Origin: Erysipelothrix sp.
GTDB taxonomy: Bacteria; Bacillota_I; Bacilli_A; Erysipelotrichales; Erysipelotrichaceae
Reading direction: 5' to 3'
NCBI GenBank assembly: GCA_012735275.1
Contig: JAAYHR010000016.1
Span: forward strand, 1-41,476
DNA length: 41,476 nt
A program made the translations under genes and the position numbers. This document shows positions 30,102 through 40,524 of this stretch, piece after piece. How positions within the stretch are numbered: position 1 is the first letter of the stretch; every line of letters starts with the position of its first letter. Below the pieces are notes generated by a model. It ran no database searches. It saw nothing but the letters and a program-made list of their open reading frames with translations, and was not told the DNA's origin.

Positions 30102-31550
30102 TTATTTTTCTAAACCTTGATTTCTTTTCTCTTCAACTAGATCATTTTTTAAATCATATAGTTTTTGTGAAAGGTCAACAAAGTATTTATGTGGTTTTGA
30201 AAGACGTTTAACTTCGGGCCATAAACGTGCCATTTGTGCTTGATGATAAACTCTAATTTCTTCGATTGATGGAACATCATAAACTAATTTACCATTTGTA
30301 AAGATTGGTACTTGGAGTTCTTCATAGTAGTAATTAGTTAATGTTTTACGTTTCCATGGTTCAGTTGGACTAAAGATTTCATATTCATCTTCAGCGATTT
30401 CTTCATCATGCAAAGTTAATAAGTCCGCTAGGGCTTTATCAGTAGCTTTATCATAGAAACGATAAACGCGTTTGAAGCCAGGATTGGTAATCTTTTCAAT
30501 TGTATCTGATAGTTTAATCGTTGGAATTACGACACCATCATCACCGATTGATGCAACAACCTTATAAACACCACCCATAACTGGATGTGATCTTGAAGTG
30601 ATTAAACGCTCACCAATACCAAAGGTATCGATTGGGGCATCTTGGATTAATAGATCAGTAATTGTATATTCATCAAGTGAGTTTGATACAACAATTTGTG
30701 TATCATGCATGCCCGCAGCATCTAATTGCTGACGCGCTTGTTTTGATAAATAAGCTAGGTCACCGGAGTCAAGACGGATACCTTTAAGGCGGTAACCATT
30801 TGGCTCTAAGTATTCTTTCGCAACTTTAATTGCATTGGGAACACCTGATTTAAGCGTGTTATAAGTATCGACTAAGAAAACCGATCTTTTGGGATGTACT
30901 TTCGCAAAGTCTAAGAAGGCATCATATTCATTGTCATACATTTGAACAAATGAGTGTGCCATCGTTCCTGAAACTGGTACACCATATTTTAGTCCTGCTT
31001 CGGTACATGCAGTAGCGTCAAAGCCGGCTAAATAGGCAGCACGCGCTCCTTCAACTGATGCATCATGACCGTGAGCTCTTCTAGTTCCAAACTCTAAGTA
31101 AGATTTACTTGGGTCAACTTGGACCATGCGACTAGCTTTAGTTGCGATTAGTGATGAGTAGTTAATTGCTTGTAAGATAAATGATTCAATTAATTGCGCT
31201 TCAAGTAAGCTTCCAATAACTGTCATAACTGGCTCATTAGCAAAGACTGGTGTTCCTTCTTTAATTGAATAGATCGATAGTTTTAATTCTAAGTTTCTTA
31301 AATAATCAATGAAATCTTCATCAAAGTTTCCATTATTTTTTAAGAATGCTAATTGATCTTCTTTAAATTTAAAGTTTTCTAAATAATTAATAACCTTGTG
31401 TAAACCATTATATATATAATAACCGCCCGCATCTGGGATTGTTCGCACAAATACGTCGTAATAACCAACTTTTTTATGTTTATTTTGTTTGTATAAAGCA
31501 TAGATCATTGCAAATTCATAATAATCTGTAATTAGTTCAAAAGATTCCAT
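30102..31550 (-). CDS. pncB: Nicotinate phosphoribosyltransferase
   Basis: 'ITDYYEFAMIYALYKQNK', 'EFGTRRAHG', 'GTMAHSFVQ', 'GIRLDSGDLAYLSKQAR', 'FGIGERLITSRSHPVMGGVYK'. Confidence 0.95.
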   Translation of the reverse strand: MESFELITDYYEFAMIYALYKQNKHKKVGYYDVFVRTIPDAGGYYIYNGLHKVINYLENFKFKEDQLAFLKNNGNFDEDFIDYLRNLELKLSIYSIKEGTPVFANEPVMTVIGSLLEAQLIESFILQAINYSSLIATKASRMVQVDPSKSYLEFGTRRAHGHDASVEGARAAYLAGFDATACTEAGLKYGVPVSGTMAHSFVQMYDNEYDAFLDFAKVHPKRSVFLVDTYNTLKSGVPNAIKVAKEYLEPNGYRLKGIRLDSGDLAYLSKQARQQLDAAGMHDTQIVVSNSLDEYTITDLLIQDAPIDTFGIGERLITSRSHPVMGGVYKVVASIGDDGVVIPTIKLSDTIEKITNPGFKRVYRFYDKATDKALADLLTLHDEEIAEDEYEIFSPTEPWKRKTLTNYYYEELQVPIFTNGKLVYDVPSIEEIRVYHQAQMARLWPEVKRLSKPHKYFVDLSQKLYDLKNDLVEEKRNQGLEK

Positions 31551-31647
31551 ATTTTCACTTCCTTATTGATAATTATACCCCATTGCTAGACACTTACACA
31601 AGCAAGCGCATTTAATGTATAATAAACAAATAGGAAGTTGGTATATT

Positions 31648-32862
31648 ATGAGTAAAATTAAATTTATTAAAGCAGAAAAATTTAAAGATGTTGCCATATC
31701 ACTAAGATTTGCTAGTCAAGGTGACACTAATCATAGTGTTCGAGCACTACTATCAATAATGTTAAGTGATCGCTCGAAAAATTATAGTACTAAAGTATTA
31801 ATGAATGATAAGTTGGATAATATGTTTGGAGCTCATTTATCATCGGCAATTTTTGCCTATGGACATGCCCATGTTATTGAATTATCATTATCAGCACTTA
31901 GTCCAAAGTATGTTGAAGAAGATCTGCTAAATGAGCAGGTTGCCTTTTTAAGTGACTTACTTTACAACCCATTATTAAATGAAGCCTTATTTAAGGAAGC
32001 AAAAATAAACTTAACGGATATTATTATGCGTGCCAAAGATTCACTTGGATCATATGTAATTTCTGAATCACTCAGACTTGCAGGTAAGGGCTATCCACTA
32101 GAACATTCACGCTATGGAACCTTAGAAGAATTAGCTGATGTTACTTTAGCGGATGTTAAAGCTGAGTATGAAAAGTTAATTAAGGAAGATGTTTTAATCG
32201 CAACGGTAATTGGTGATTGTGATGAAGCGCAGTTAAATGAATTGTTCGCTAAAAACTTTCGTGAGCATAATGATCAAGAATTTAAAACTAACTACTTACT
32301 AGATTCAGATGAAGTTTCTAAACATGAAGTGATTATGAGTGTGCCATCACCATATTTCTCAATTGTTTATAATACAAAAGTATTAAATGTTGGGCGTGAG
32401 TATTGGGCACTTCAGTTAATGTCGATGGTACTTGGTCAATTACCAAACTCTTACTTATTCCAAGAAGTTCGTGAGAAACGCTCACTTACTTATTCAATTA
32501 GATCAATGGTCGGCGGCTATGATGGAGTCTTAATTATTTCATCAGGTGTTCGTGATAAATCTGAAGATGAAGCGATTGCGATTTCTTTAGAACAAGTCGC
32601 AAGAATTCAAGCTGGCGATATTAATAAAACTTTATTTAATTCAGCGAAAGCCATGTTAATTAACTCAATGTATCAAACTAATGATTCTAATCGTCGTATT
32701 CTTGATTTAGAATATCGTAAGCTTGTTTTAAATGAGAATTTAAACACTGAGGATTTAATTAAAATTGTTAACTCAATTGAACTTGCTGAGTTAGTTACTG
32801 TTGCGAATAAACTTGAATTAAATACTATCTATAAAATAGTAAAAGGAGATTTGAATGAATAA
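31648..32862 (+). CDS. M16-family peptidase-like protein, HXXEH-lacking subunit (YmfF-like)
   Basis: M16 fold pattern ('YFSIVYNTKVLNVGREYWALQLMSMVLGQLPNSYLFQEVREKRSLTYSIRS') without a zinc motif; start ATG 31648. Confidence 0.85.
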   Translation: MSKIKFIKAEKFKDVAISLRFASQGDTNHSVRALLSIMLSDRSKNYSTKVLMNDKLDNMFGAHLSSAIFAYGHAHVIELSLSALSPKYVEEDLLNEQVAFLSDLLYNPLLNEALFKEAKINLTDIIMRAKDSLGSYVISESLRLAGKGYPLEHSRYGTLEELADVTLADVKAEYEKLIKEDVLIATVIGDCDEAQLNELFAKNFREHNDQEFKTNYLLDSDEVSKHEVIMSVPSPYFSIVYNTKVLNVGREYWALQLMSMVLGQLPNSYLFQEVREKRSLTYSIRSMVGGYDGVLIISSGVRDKSEDEAIAISLEQVARIQAGDINKTLFNSAKAMLINSMYQTNDSNRRILDLEYRKLVLNENLNTEDLIKIVNSIELAELVTVANKLELNTIYKIVKGDLNE

Positions 32863-34135
32863 AACTTATAATAAACAATTTAATGAAACCTACTATAGTA
32901 AAACCTTAGCTAGTGGCTTAAAGGTAATTCTTTTTGATAAGCATGAGTTTCATAATAACTTTTTTACCTTAATTACACCTTATGGTTCATCAGACTTTAA
33001 ACAAAAGGATGCCAGTGGTAATACATATCACTTACCACCAGGTGTTGCTCACTTCTTAGAGCACCGTATGTTTGATTATAAGGGCTTTGATGTTATGGAA
33101 CGCTTTACGGAACTTGGAGCATCATCTAATGCTTCAACTGGTTATGATCAAACACAATATTACTTCTCAACAACTAATTCTGATTTTAAAGAACCATTAA
33201 AATTACTTTTAGACTATGTCTTTGATTTAACAATTCCTTTTGAAACGGTTGAAAAAGAGAAGGGGATTATTATTGAGGAGTTAATGATGTATGATGCGAT
33301 GCCGGATTTTCGTTTATACTTTGGTGCCATTAAAAACTTATATAATGAATTACCTTATCGTGAAGAAATTGGTGGGAGTGTTGCGAGTGTCTCAGCGACA
33401 ACTTTAGAAGATTTAGAATTAGCTTATAAATTAAATTATCATCCAGAACAAATGTATTTAGTTGGTGCTACTAATAATGATATTGCTGAAACTTTTGCTT
33501 ATATTGAAAATATTATGCAAGAGAAAACATTTGTTGAATATGCCCCAATGGAACGTGATTATTTAGCGGAAGTTGATCAAGTTAGAGTTGCTTATGAAGA
33601 AGTTGAAATGGACATTAATAAGCAGAAAGTCGCGATTGCTTATAAATTTCGCCACAATGTTGAAGATGTCATGGAAATCGATAAGATTGAAAATCTCTTA
33701 GATATATACTTCGATATGTTATTCTCATCAGTCAATCCTGATTATCAAGATTGGCTAGATCAAGGGATTATTAATGATTACTTTGATTTAGATATTACGG
33801 TTGATAGTATCTTTGGACACTTAGTCTTCTCGGCTGAGACGGATAATATTTCTGAGTTTGAAGCCTTAATTGAAAGTGTTATGGCAAATGATAATCAGTA
33901 TATTAGTGAAGCTAAGTTTAAACAACTACAAAAACGTTTTATTGGTCGTGCTATTATGGCCTTGGAAAAACCTGGTACAATCGCGCAAGTTTATGGTCGT
34001 AATATTGCGCAAACGATTGATATTTTTGAATCAATTAATCAAGCAAAATCATTTACATTAGCTGACTTAATAAAGCTTAAGGATTCACTTGATTTATTAG
34101 CTCATAAATCTACTTATGTGATTAAGGCTAAATAG
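32855..34135 (+). CDS. M16-family zinc peptidase, active subunit (YmfH-like)
   Basis: 'PPGVAHFLEHRMFDYKGFDVMERFTELGASSNASTGYDQTQYYFST' with HFLEH zinc motif; overlaps the previous gene by 8 nt. Confidence 0.92.
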   Translation: MNKTYNKQFNETYYSKTLASGLKVILFDKHEFHNNFFTLITPYGSSDFKQKDASGNTYHLPPGVAHFLEHRMFDYKGFDVMERFTELGASSNASTGYDQTQYYFSTTNSDFKEPLKLLLDYVFDLTIPFETVEKEKGIIIEELMMYDAMPDFRLYFGAIKNLYNELPYREEIGGSVASVSATTLEDLELAYKLNYHPEQMYLVGATNNDIAETFAYIENIMQEKTFVEYAPMERDYLAEVDQVRVAYEEVEMDINKQKVAIAYKFRHNVEDVMEIDKIENLLDIYFDMLFSSVNPDYQDWLDQGIINDYFDLDITVDSIFGHLVFSAETDNISEFEALIESVMANDNQYISEAKFKQLQKRFIGRAIMALEKPGTIAQVYGRNIAQTIDIFESINQAKSFTLADLIKLKDSLDLLAHKSTYVIKAK

Positions 34136-34206
34136 TCTCATATTTTAAGATTTATCTAGTTGTAAATATGACATTATGCTACTATCTTCTTAGAAAGAGG
34201 TGTACA

Positions 34207-34476
34207 ATGTCAAACAAATTTTATATGTTAGGTAAGTATCAAAGTTTAGAGCAAGATCGATTAAAAATAGCTGTTAGGAAAAATTTTCGTGACCATGATG
34301 GAAATTATACAATTTATCCCATTGAGTTAAGTTTAGGGGTCTCAGTTTCTGAGTTACTCTTAGACTCACTTAAGCTTGAAGATGTTGTTCATGTTCAGGG
34401 GCGAATTGAGTTAGATCAGAGTCATAAGTTAAAATTAATTGTCGAACACTTACTGAAAGTTTCTTCCCTAAGCTAA
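34207..34476 (+). CDS. Small OB-fold, SSB-like protein
   Basis: [27 protein letters not shown]...[36 protein letters not shown]; about 89 aa. Confidence 0.6.
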   Translation: MSNKFYMLGKYQSLEQDRLKIAVRKNFRDHDGNYTIYPIELSLGVSVSELLLDSLKLEDVVHVQGRIELDQSHKLKLIVEHLLKVSSLS

Positions 34477-34514
34477 AGTATTTTTATGCTATAATTTTAC
34501 TAGGAGTGATTAAG

Positions 34515-35387
34515 ATGAAGCAGTACTTAGAGTTAATTGAAAGAATAATGAGTGATGGTGAGGATCGTTTTGATCGTACCGGCGTTGGGACAAGATCAGT
34601 CTTTGGTCATCAATCACGTTATGATTTGCGCGATGGCTTTCCGCTCGTAACGACTAAAAAAGTCTATTTGCGCTCGATTTTAGAAGAGTTGCTTTGGTTT
34701 GTTTCTGGATCAACTAATATTCAACCTTTAGTTAAGAATAATGTTAAGATTTGGAATGAATGGCCATATGAAATCTTCACTAAATCAGCTGACTATAATA
34801 ATGAGACTTTAGCTGAATTTGTTGAGCGAATTAAAGTCGATGATGACTTTGCAAAAGTATATGGAGAACTAGGTCCAGTCTATGGTAAGCAATGGCGTGA
34901 TTTTAATGGGGTTGACCAGATTGAAGACTTAATTCAATCACTCAAAGAAAATCCTTTCTCACGTCGTCATATTGTTTCAGCATGGAATCCGGCTGAAGTT
35001 GATAATATGGCACTGCCACCATGTCATGCCTTTATGCAATTTTATGTTTCGGCTGATAAAAAATACTTATCATGCCAACTTTACCAAAGATCTGCAGATG
35101 TTTTCTTAGGTGTTCCATTTAATATTGCATCATATGCCATCTTACTTACGATGATTGCGCAAGTTACCGGTTATCAAGCGAAAGAGTTTGTTCATACAAT
35201 TGGTGATGCCCATATTTATTCAAATCATTTTGATCAAGTTAACCTGCAAGCATCTCGTGAGCCAATGGCTTTATCTAAGTTAGTTGTTAACCCAGCGGTT
35301 ACAAATATCTTTGACTTTACAATGGAAGATTTCACATTAGAAGATTATCAGTCACATCCAGGCATTAAAGGCGATATCGCAGTCTAA
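34515..35387 (+). CDS. thyA: Thymidylate synthase
   Basis: '[31 protein letters not shown]', '[14 protein letters not shown]', '[22 protein letters not shown]'. Confidence 0.96.
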   Translation: MKQYLELIERIMSDGEDRFDRTGVGTRSVFGHQSRYDLRDGFPLVTTKKVYLRSILEELLWFVSGSTNIQPLVKNNVKIWNEWPYEIFTKSADYNNETLAEFVERIKVDDDFAKVYGELGPVYGKQWRDFNGVDQIEDLIQSLKENPFSRRHIVSAWNPAEVDNMALPPCHAFMQFYVSADKKYLSCQLYQRSADVFLGVPFNIASYAILLTMIAQVTGYQAKEFVHTIGDAHIYSNHFDQVNLQASREPMALSKLVVNPAVTNIFDFTMEDFTLEDYQSHPGIKGDIAV

Positions 35388-35854
35388 TGTTTAAAATTGT
35401 CGTAGCTTTTGATAAGAATAAAACAATTGGATACGAAGGATGGATGCCTTGGGATATTCCAGAAGACTTACAGCACTTTAAAGATGTTACTCTTAATTCA
35501 AATATTATTATGGGTACAACAACCTTTAATGGCTTAAAAAAACCACTACCAAAACGTGTGACTTATGTATTATCATCAGCACCGGTTAGTGAGAGTGAAA
35601 ATGTGAAGTGGATTAGTAATCTTGAAGAATTTATTAATCAATATAAAGATTCTGATCAAGTATTTTATGTTTGTGGTGGTGCTTCAATTTATAAACAGTT
35701 TCTACCATATACAAGTGAAATGATTGTTTCTTATGTTAATGGCGATTGGCCATCGGATACTGTTTTCCCTGAATTTAATGATGAGGATTTTGAAATTAGT
35801 GATTTAAAGGAATATACTGATTTCACCGTGAAATCATATAAAAGAATTAAATAA
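35387..35854 (+). CDS. folA: Dihydrofolate reductase
   Basis: 'IVVAFDKNKTIGYEGWMPWDIPEDLQHFKDVT', 'IIMGTTTF', 'VFYVCGGASIYKQFLP'; overlaps thyA by 1 nt. Confidence 0.94.
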   Translation: MFKIVVAFDKNKTIGYEGWMPWDIPEDLQHFKDVTLNSNIIMGTTTFNGLKKPLPKRVTYVLSSAPVSESENVKWISNLEEFINQYKDSDQVFYVCGGASIYKQFLPYTSEMIVSYVNGDWPSDTVFPEFNDEDFEISDLKEYTDFTVKSYKRIK

Positions 35855-35860
35855 CAATTA

Positions 35861-35906
35861 AGCATCTTATCTATGTTAATTAATATTAGATAGGATGTTT
35901 TATTTT
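35861..35906 (+). terminator. Rho-independent terminator after thyA-folA
   Basis: AGCATCTTATCTA ... TAGATAGGATGTT followed by TTATTTT. Confidence 0.75.
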
Positions 35907-36022
35907 GTTAAATAGCTTATTATAGGAGCAATTTGAAAATATTTGTCCAATGTTTACTTTATCTTAATATGTTATAATAATACTAGTATTAGTGAATTAT
36001 ATTAAGAAAGGAAGATCAATTT

Positions 36023-37321
36023 ATGCGGATTGTGGATATTATTGAAAAGAAGAAACAAGGATTAGCTTTATCGAGTCAAGAAATTAATTTTTGGATTGAT
36101 GGCTTAATGGATAATTCCGTTAAGGATTATCAAACAAGTGCACTTTTAATGGCGATTGTTCTTAAAGGGATGAATGTTGAAGAAACTAGTGATCTCGCAA
36201 TGGCAATGCTTAATTCAGGTTCAATAATTGATCTTTCATCAATCGATGGTGTTAAGGTTGATAAGCACTCAACTGGAGGGGTTGGCGATAAGTCAACTAT
36301 GGTTCTATCACCGCTGGTTGCAGCCAATGGAGCTAAGTTAGCTAAGATGTCAGGCCGTGGCCTTGGTCATACGGGTGGTACCTTAGATAAGTTAGAATCA
36401 ATACCAGGATATAATGTTTCACTAACTAGTCAAGAATTTATTGATCAGGTCAATGATATCGGTTTGGCAATTCTTGGCCAAACAGAAGCCAGTGTACCAG
36501 CTGATAAAACTATCTATGCACTGCGTGATGTAACAGCAACCGTCGATTCATTACCATTAATTGCCGCAAGTATTATGTCTAAGAAGTTAGCATCAGGTTC
36601 TGATACAATTTTATTAGATGTTAAATACGGTGATGGTGCCTTTATGGAAACTAAAGCTGCTGCCGAAGAGTTAGCACGCGTAATGATTGATATTGGCCAA
36701 CATTTAAATAAGAATGTTAGAGCCATGATTACCAATATGAATGAACCTTTAGGGCGCGCGATTGGTAATGCCTTAGAGATTAAAGAATCAATATTAACCC
36801 TTAAAAATCAAGGTCCAAGTGACTTAGTTGAATTATGTAATGTTAGTGCTGGAATCATGCTTAATCAAGCAGGTATTGCTTTAAGCGTTGAAGAGGGTAT
36901 TAAAATGAGTGAAAAAGCCATGGCTGATAACTCGGCTTTAGAAAAATTTAGACAGTTAGTTATTGCCCAAGGTGGTAATGGTGATATCGTTGATGATTTA
37001 TCACTACTTCCAAGTTCCAAGTATGTAACAGTTTTAAAGTCAAAAAATAGTGGATATATTCAAGCAATTGAAGCTTCAGAACTTGGTAAGTTAGCGATGC
37101 AACTTGGGGCTGGTCGTGCCAGTGCTGAAGAAGATATTAATTATGCAGTTGGTTTAGAACTTGCTGTAAAAGTTGCTGACTACATTGAAGCGGGTCAAGA
37201 CTTAATTACGATCTATCATGATGAAGATTTAAGTGATGCTTGGATTGATGAATTGTATACAGCTTATACATATTCAGAACAAGCTGTTATTAAAGAGCCA
37301 ATTATTTACAAAGTTTTATAG
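36023..37321 (+). CDS. pdp: Pyrimidine-nucleoside phosphorylase
   Basis: 'VDKHSTGGVGDKSTMVLSPLVAANGAKLAKMSGRGLGHTGGTLDKLESIPG', 'MSKKLASGSDTILLDVKYGDGAFM'. Confidence 0.94.
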   Translation: MRIVDIIEKKKQGLALSSQEINFWIDGLMDNSVKDYQTSALLMAIVLKGMNVEETSDLAMAMLNSGSIIDLSSIDGVKVDKHSTGGVGDKSTMVLSPLVAANGAKLAKMSGRGLGHTGGTLDKLESIPGYNVSLTSQEFIDQVNDIGLAILGQTEASVPADKTIYALRDVTATVDSLPLIAASIMSKKLASGSDTILLDVKYGDGAFMETKAAAEELARVMIDIGQHLNKNVRAMITNMNEPLGRAIGNALEIKESILTLKNQGPSDLVELCNVSAGIMLNQAGIALSVEEGIKMSEKAMADNSALEKFRQLVIAQGGNGDIVDDLSLLPSSKYVTVLKSKNSGYIQAIEASELGKLAMQLGAGRASAEEDINYAVGLELAVKVADYIEAGQDLITIYHDEDLSDAWIDELYTAYTYSEQAVIKEPIIYKVL

Positions 37322-37335
37322 ATTGAGAGGCAAGT

Positions 37336-38061
37336 ATGAAATTTGAAGTGTCAATAGAAGAGTTTGAAGGTCCTCTAGATCTAATGCTCCATTTAATATC
37401 TAAGCAAGAACTTGATTTATTTGATTTAGATATAGTAGAATTAACTGAACAGTATATTACTTTTATTAATCGAGCGATTACCATTCATCTAGAAGTTGCA
37501 AGCGAGTATATGACTATGCTTGCAACTTTGATTGAGCACAAGAGTAAAAGACTTTTACCAAAAGAAGTTGAAAAGATGGAAGCTGACTATGAAGAAGATC
37601 CACATGATCTCTTAGTTAAAAGGCTACTTGAGTATCAACAATTTAAGGAAGCATCGAGTCAATTAGAGAGTCTTTACTTAGAACGTGAGAAAAGTCTTTC
37701 CGTTTCGGCGGAAGCAATTGTCGAAGGCTTTATGGATGATGTTGAGGAATTACCTTTAGAAGGTAATGTTACTGATTTAATTAAAGCAATGGATCGTTTA
37801 ATGCAAAGGATCAATTTAGAGAATCCTTTTGAAACAAGAATAACGCACCGTGAGTTAAGTGTTGATGATCGCGTTGTCGCAATCAAAGAGCGCTTTAAAA
37901 CTTATGATCGATCATTCTCATTTAGTGAGGTTGTAAGTGATACCCGCGATATTCAAAATTTCGTAATATCCTTTTTATCGATTTTAGACTTGATTAGATT
38001 AAATCTATTAACTTATGTAATTGATGATAAGGGTGAAATATGGTTGAGGTGGAGTGAATAA
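37336..38061 (+). CDS. scpA: Segregation and condensation protein A
   Basis: 'FEGPLDLMLHLISKQELDLFDLDIVELTEQYITFI', 'LIEHKSKRLLPK'. Confidence 0.94.
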   Translation: MKFEVSIEEFEGPLDLMLHLISKQELDLFDLDIVELTEQYITFINRAITIHLEVASEYMTMLATLIEHKSKRLLPKEVEKMEADYEEDPHDLLVKRLLEYQQFKEASSQLESLYLEREKSLSVSAEAIVEGFMDDVEELPLEGNVTDLIKAMDRLMQRINLENPFETRITHRELSVDDRVVAIKERFKTYDRSFSFSEVVSDTRDIQNFVISFLSILDLIRLNLLTYVIDDKGEIWLRWSE

Positions 38062-38603
38062 TGGAAGAAAATATTAAAGCAATTGTTGAGGGCCTAATCT
38101 TTGTAAATGGCGATGAAGGAATTACTGATGATGACTTAGCTAAGTTATTAGCGACGCCAAAACATGAAGTAATTGTAGTCCTTGATGAATTAAAAGAAGA
38201 TTATCGATCTGAGCAACATGGAATTGAACTTGTTAATTACGGTGGAATGTATAAATTTGTCTCAAAAGCAATTATTCATCCACATGCCCAAGCTTTATTC
38301 CAAACAACGAAGAAGAATAATTTATCACCAGCTGCTTTAGAGACTTTAGCAATTATTGCTTACAAGCAACCAATTACCCGTGTTGAAATTGAAGAAATTC
38401 GTGGCGTTGGATCAGATGCGATGTTAAGACGTTTAGCATTACGTGATCTAATTATGGAAGTAGGACGTGCTGATGCACCAGGCATGCCGATTCTTTATGG
38501 CGTGACCAAAGAGTTCTTAGATATATTTAAATTGATTAGTATTGATGAATTACCGGATTTACCGGATTATAGTGACCAGATGGAGATGGATTTATATGAG
38601 TGA
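38061..38603 (+). CDS. scpB: Segregation and condensation protein B
   Basis: 'LSPAALETLAIIAYKQPITRVEIEEIRGVGSDAMLRRL'; next to scpA. Confidence 0.95.
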   Translation: MEENIKAIVEGLIFVNGDEGITDDDLAKLLATPKHEVIVVLDELKEDYRSEQHGIELVNYGGMYKFVSKAIIHPHAQALFQTTKKNNLSPAALETLAIIAYKQPITRVEIEEIRGVGSDAMLRRLALRDLIMEVGRADAPGMPILYGVTKEFLDIFKLISIDELPDLPDYSDQMEMDLYE

Positions 38604-39330
38604 TAAAATAAGATTGCAAAAAGCAATTGCAGAGAGTGGTTATACTTCAAGAAGAAAAGCAGAAGTATTAATTACTAATAAAAAAGTAAAAGTTAATGGC
38701 GTAACTGTCAGTGAACTTGGAACTAAAGTTGGTCCTAAAGATGAAATTATGGTCAATGGCGTTGTATTAGATAAAGAAGAAAATGTCTACTACTTAATTA
38801 ATAAACCAAAAGGAGTCTTATCAAGTGTTTCTGATGATCGAAATCGTCCAGTTATCGTTGATATGATTGCTGATGAGAACCGTATTTATCCAGTTGGGAG
38901 ACTAGATTACAATACTACGGGACTATTAATGTTAACTAACGATGGTGAGTTTACAAATGCAATGATTCACCCTAAGTTTGAAATTAATAAAGTATATGAT
39001 GTTGTCTTAGACAAGATTGTTACAGTTGCTATGATTAAAAAACTTGAATCAGGAATTATGTTAGACAACTATATGACACTACCAACTCGTATTAAGATTC
39101 GTAATTACGATAAGAATAAGCAAATGACTAACTTAACGATTACACTTCGTGAAGGGCGTAACCGTCAGATTAAACGTATGTTTGAAGCTTTAGGCGTGAC
39201 AGTTGTGAGATTACACCGTAAGCAATTTGGATTCTTAAAGTTAGATGGCTTAGACATTGGGGAGTACCGTCGTTTAAAACCATTTGAACTTAAGAAGTTA
39301 ATGCAGTTAGCTGAAACAGGTGAAGAATAA
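38596..39330 (+). CDS. rluB: Pseudouridine synthase RluB-type
   Basis: 'IRLQKAIAESGYTSRRKAEVLI' S4 domain, 'YPVGRLDYNTTGLLMLTNDGEF', 'LREGRNRQIKRMFEALG'; start ATG 38596. Confidence 0.94.
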   Translation: MSDKIRLQKAIAESGYTSRRKAEVLITNKKVKVNGVTVSELGTKVGPKDEIMVNGVVLDKEENVYYLINKPKGVLSSVSDDRNRPVIVDMIADENRIYPVGRLDYNTTGLLMLTNDGEFTNAMIHPKFEINKVYDVVLDKIVTVAMIKKLESGIMLDNYMTLPTRIKIRNYDKNKQMTNLTITLREGRNRQIKRMFEALGVTVVRLHRKQFGFLKLDGLDIGEYRRLKPFELKKLMQLAETGEE

Positions 39331-39722
39331 TGAAAAAGAAAATTCAAAACTATTTTAGAAATGCCTATGGTTTTGATTTACTTTCAAAACATATTTACTA
39401 TTTAGCAATCGTTTCCTTTGTAATAACATTATTTTATAAAAATAGAGTATTTAGCTTTATAGCTTTATTCTTACTAACGCTATCTTTAATTAGAACATTA
39501 TCGAATAAAAGATCAGCGCGTTTAAGAGAGTTAGCACTATATACACGTTTAATTAGAAAAGCGAAAGTAAGATTTAAAATTATTAAATTAAACCTTACTG
39601 ATCGTGAATATAAATACCTAATGTGTAAATCATGCTTAAAGCAATTAAGAGTACCACGTAAAAAAGGGAAGATTATTGTGACATGTTCAAACTGTCGCGC
39701 AAAAATTGATGTGAAATCATAA
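39330..39722 (+). CDS. Membrane protein with C-terminal zinc-ribbon-like CxxC...CxxC
   Basis: Two hydrophobic segments and 'MCKSCLKQLRVPRKKGKIIVTCSNCRAKIDVKS'. Confidence 0.75.
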   Translation: MKKKIQNYFRNAYGFDLLSKHIYYLAIVSFVITLFYKNRVFSFIALFLLTLSLIRTLSNKRSARLRELALYTRLIRKAKVRFKIIKLNLTDREYKYLMCKSCLKQLRVPRKKGKIIVTCSNCRAKIDVKS

Positions 39723-39741
39723 ATATATAAGTAGGGATAGA

Positions 39742-40524
39742 ATGCAGAAAATATTTAAATTAATTAACAAGTATAATAAGAACTATATGTATAATCAAAC
39801 TGAAGCTAAGGCTTTAGTTTTAAAGTATAATAAAGTTTTTGCTGAGCAAGGATTAGCCATGCTTGTTAAGGATGATTTTGACTATCTTGATTTTCAAGTT
39901 AAAGTTAGCTCATATGAGAATATGGAAGCCATTAAAGCCAAGTTTTTTGAAATTAAAGAAGACTTAAGAGAAATTTGGAATGTAATAGCTTATAAAGAAA
40001 AACACTTTCTTTTATATCAAGAACTAGATAAACTAACTGATAAACTACCAGCCTTTATGGTTGATGATAAGCGCATGTTTATTAGCTTCTTTGAACCGCT
40101 AATCAATGCTTACTATAATCATGATATGTTAATGTTTGACAATGAGAACTATCGTAAATACTTATATAATTATAAGCCGTTAGTCATCGACAATCAGTAT
40201 GGTATTAAGCCACTAGAAGCTGGCTTTGCTAAAATCGATTACCTATTAAGTAATGATCATGCCTATGTAATCTTTAAGGCAGATATCAAACGCTTCTATC
40301 TTGTTGATCATCGTGATCAAGAAAATGTGATTAAAGATAGTTTTGGTTTAGGTTATCATATTAATGAGCGCCAAGTAAGAAAGTTAGCTGAGATACTCTT
40401 AGACTTTGATGCTTATGAATTTATGACATATTTAGTTAATGAAAAGATTGTAGCTAAGCGATTAGCTAAGAAATTATCAAGAAGTTTAAAAAGTTACGGG
40501 GGTTTTAATGATGAAACTAAATGA
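39742..40524 (+). CDS. Uncharacterised protein (260 aa)
   Basis: Intact ORF, overlaps the downstream murE start; no recognised domain. Confidence 0.65.
   Translation: MQKIFKLINKYNKNYMYNQTEAKALVLKYNKVFAEQGLAMLVKDDFDYLDFQVKVSSYENMEAIKAKFFEIKEDLREIWNVIAYKEKHFLLYQELDKLTDKLPAFMVDDKRMFISFFEPLINAYYNHDMLMFDNENYRKYLYNYKPLVIDNQYGIKPLEAGFAKIDYLLSNDHAYVIFKADIKRFYLVDHRDQENVIKDSFGLGYHINERQVRKLAEILLDFDAYEFMTYLVNEKIVAKRLAKKLSRSLKSYGGFNDETK

Noticed and set aside
30082-30108. Hairpin AAAGTCC-TGTAAA-GGACTTTTTATTTTT
   Set aside because: Its T-run is on the + strand with no + gene upstream, and it overlaps the pncB stop region; may help end pncB transcription but orientation is poor
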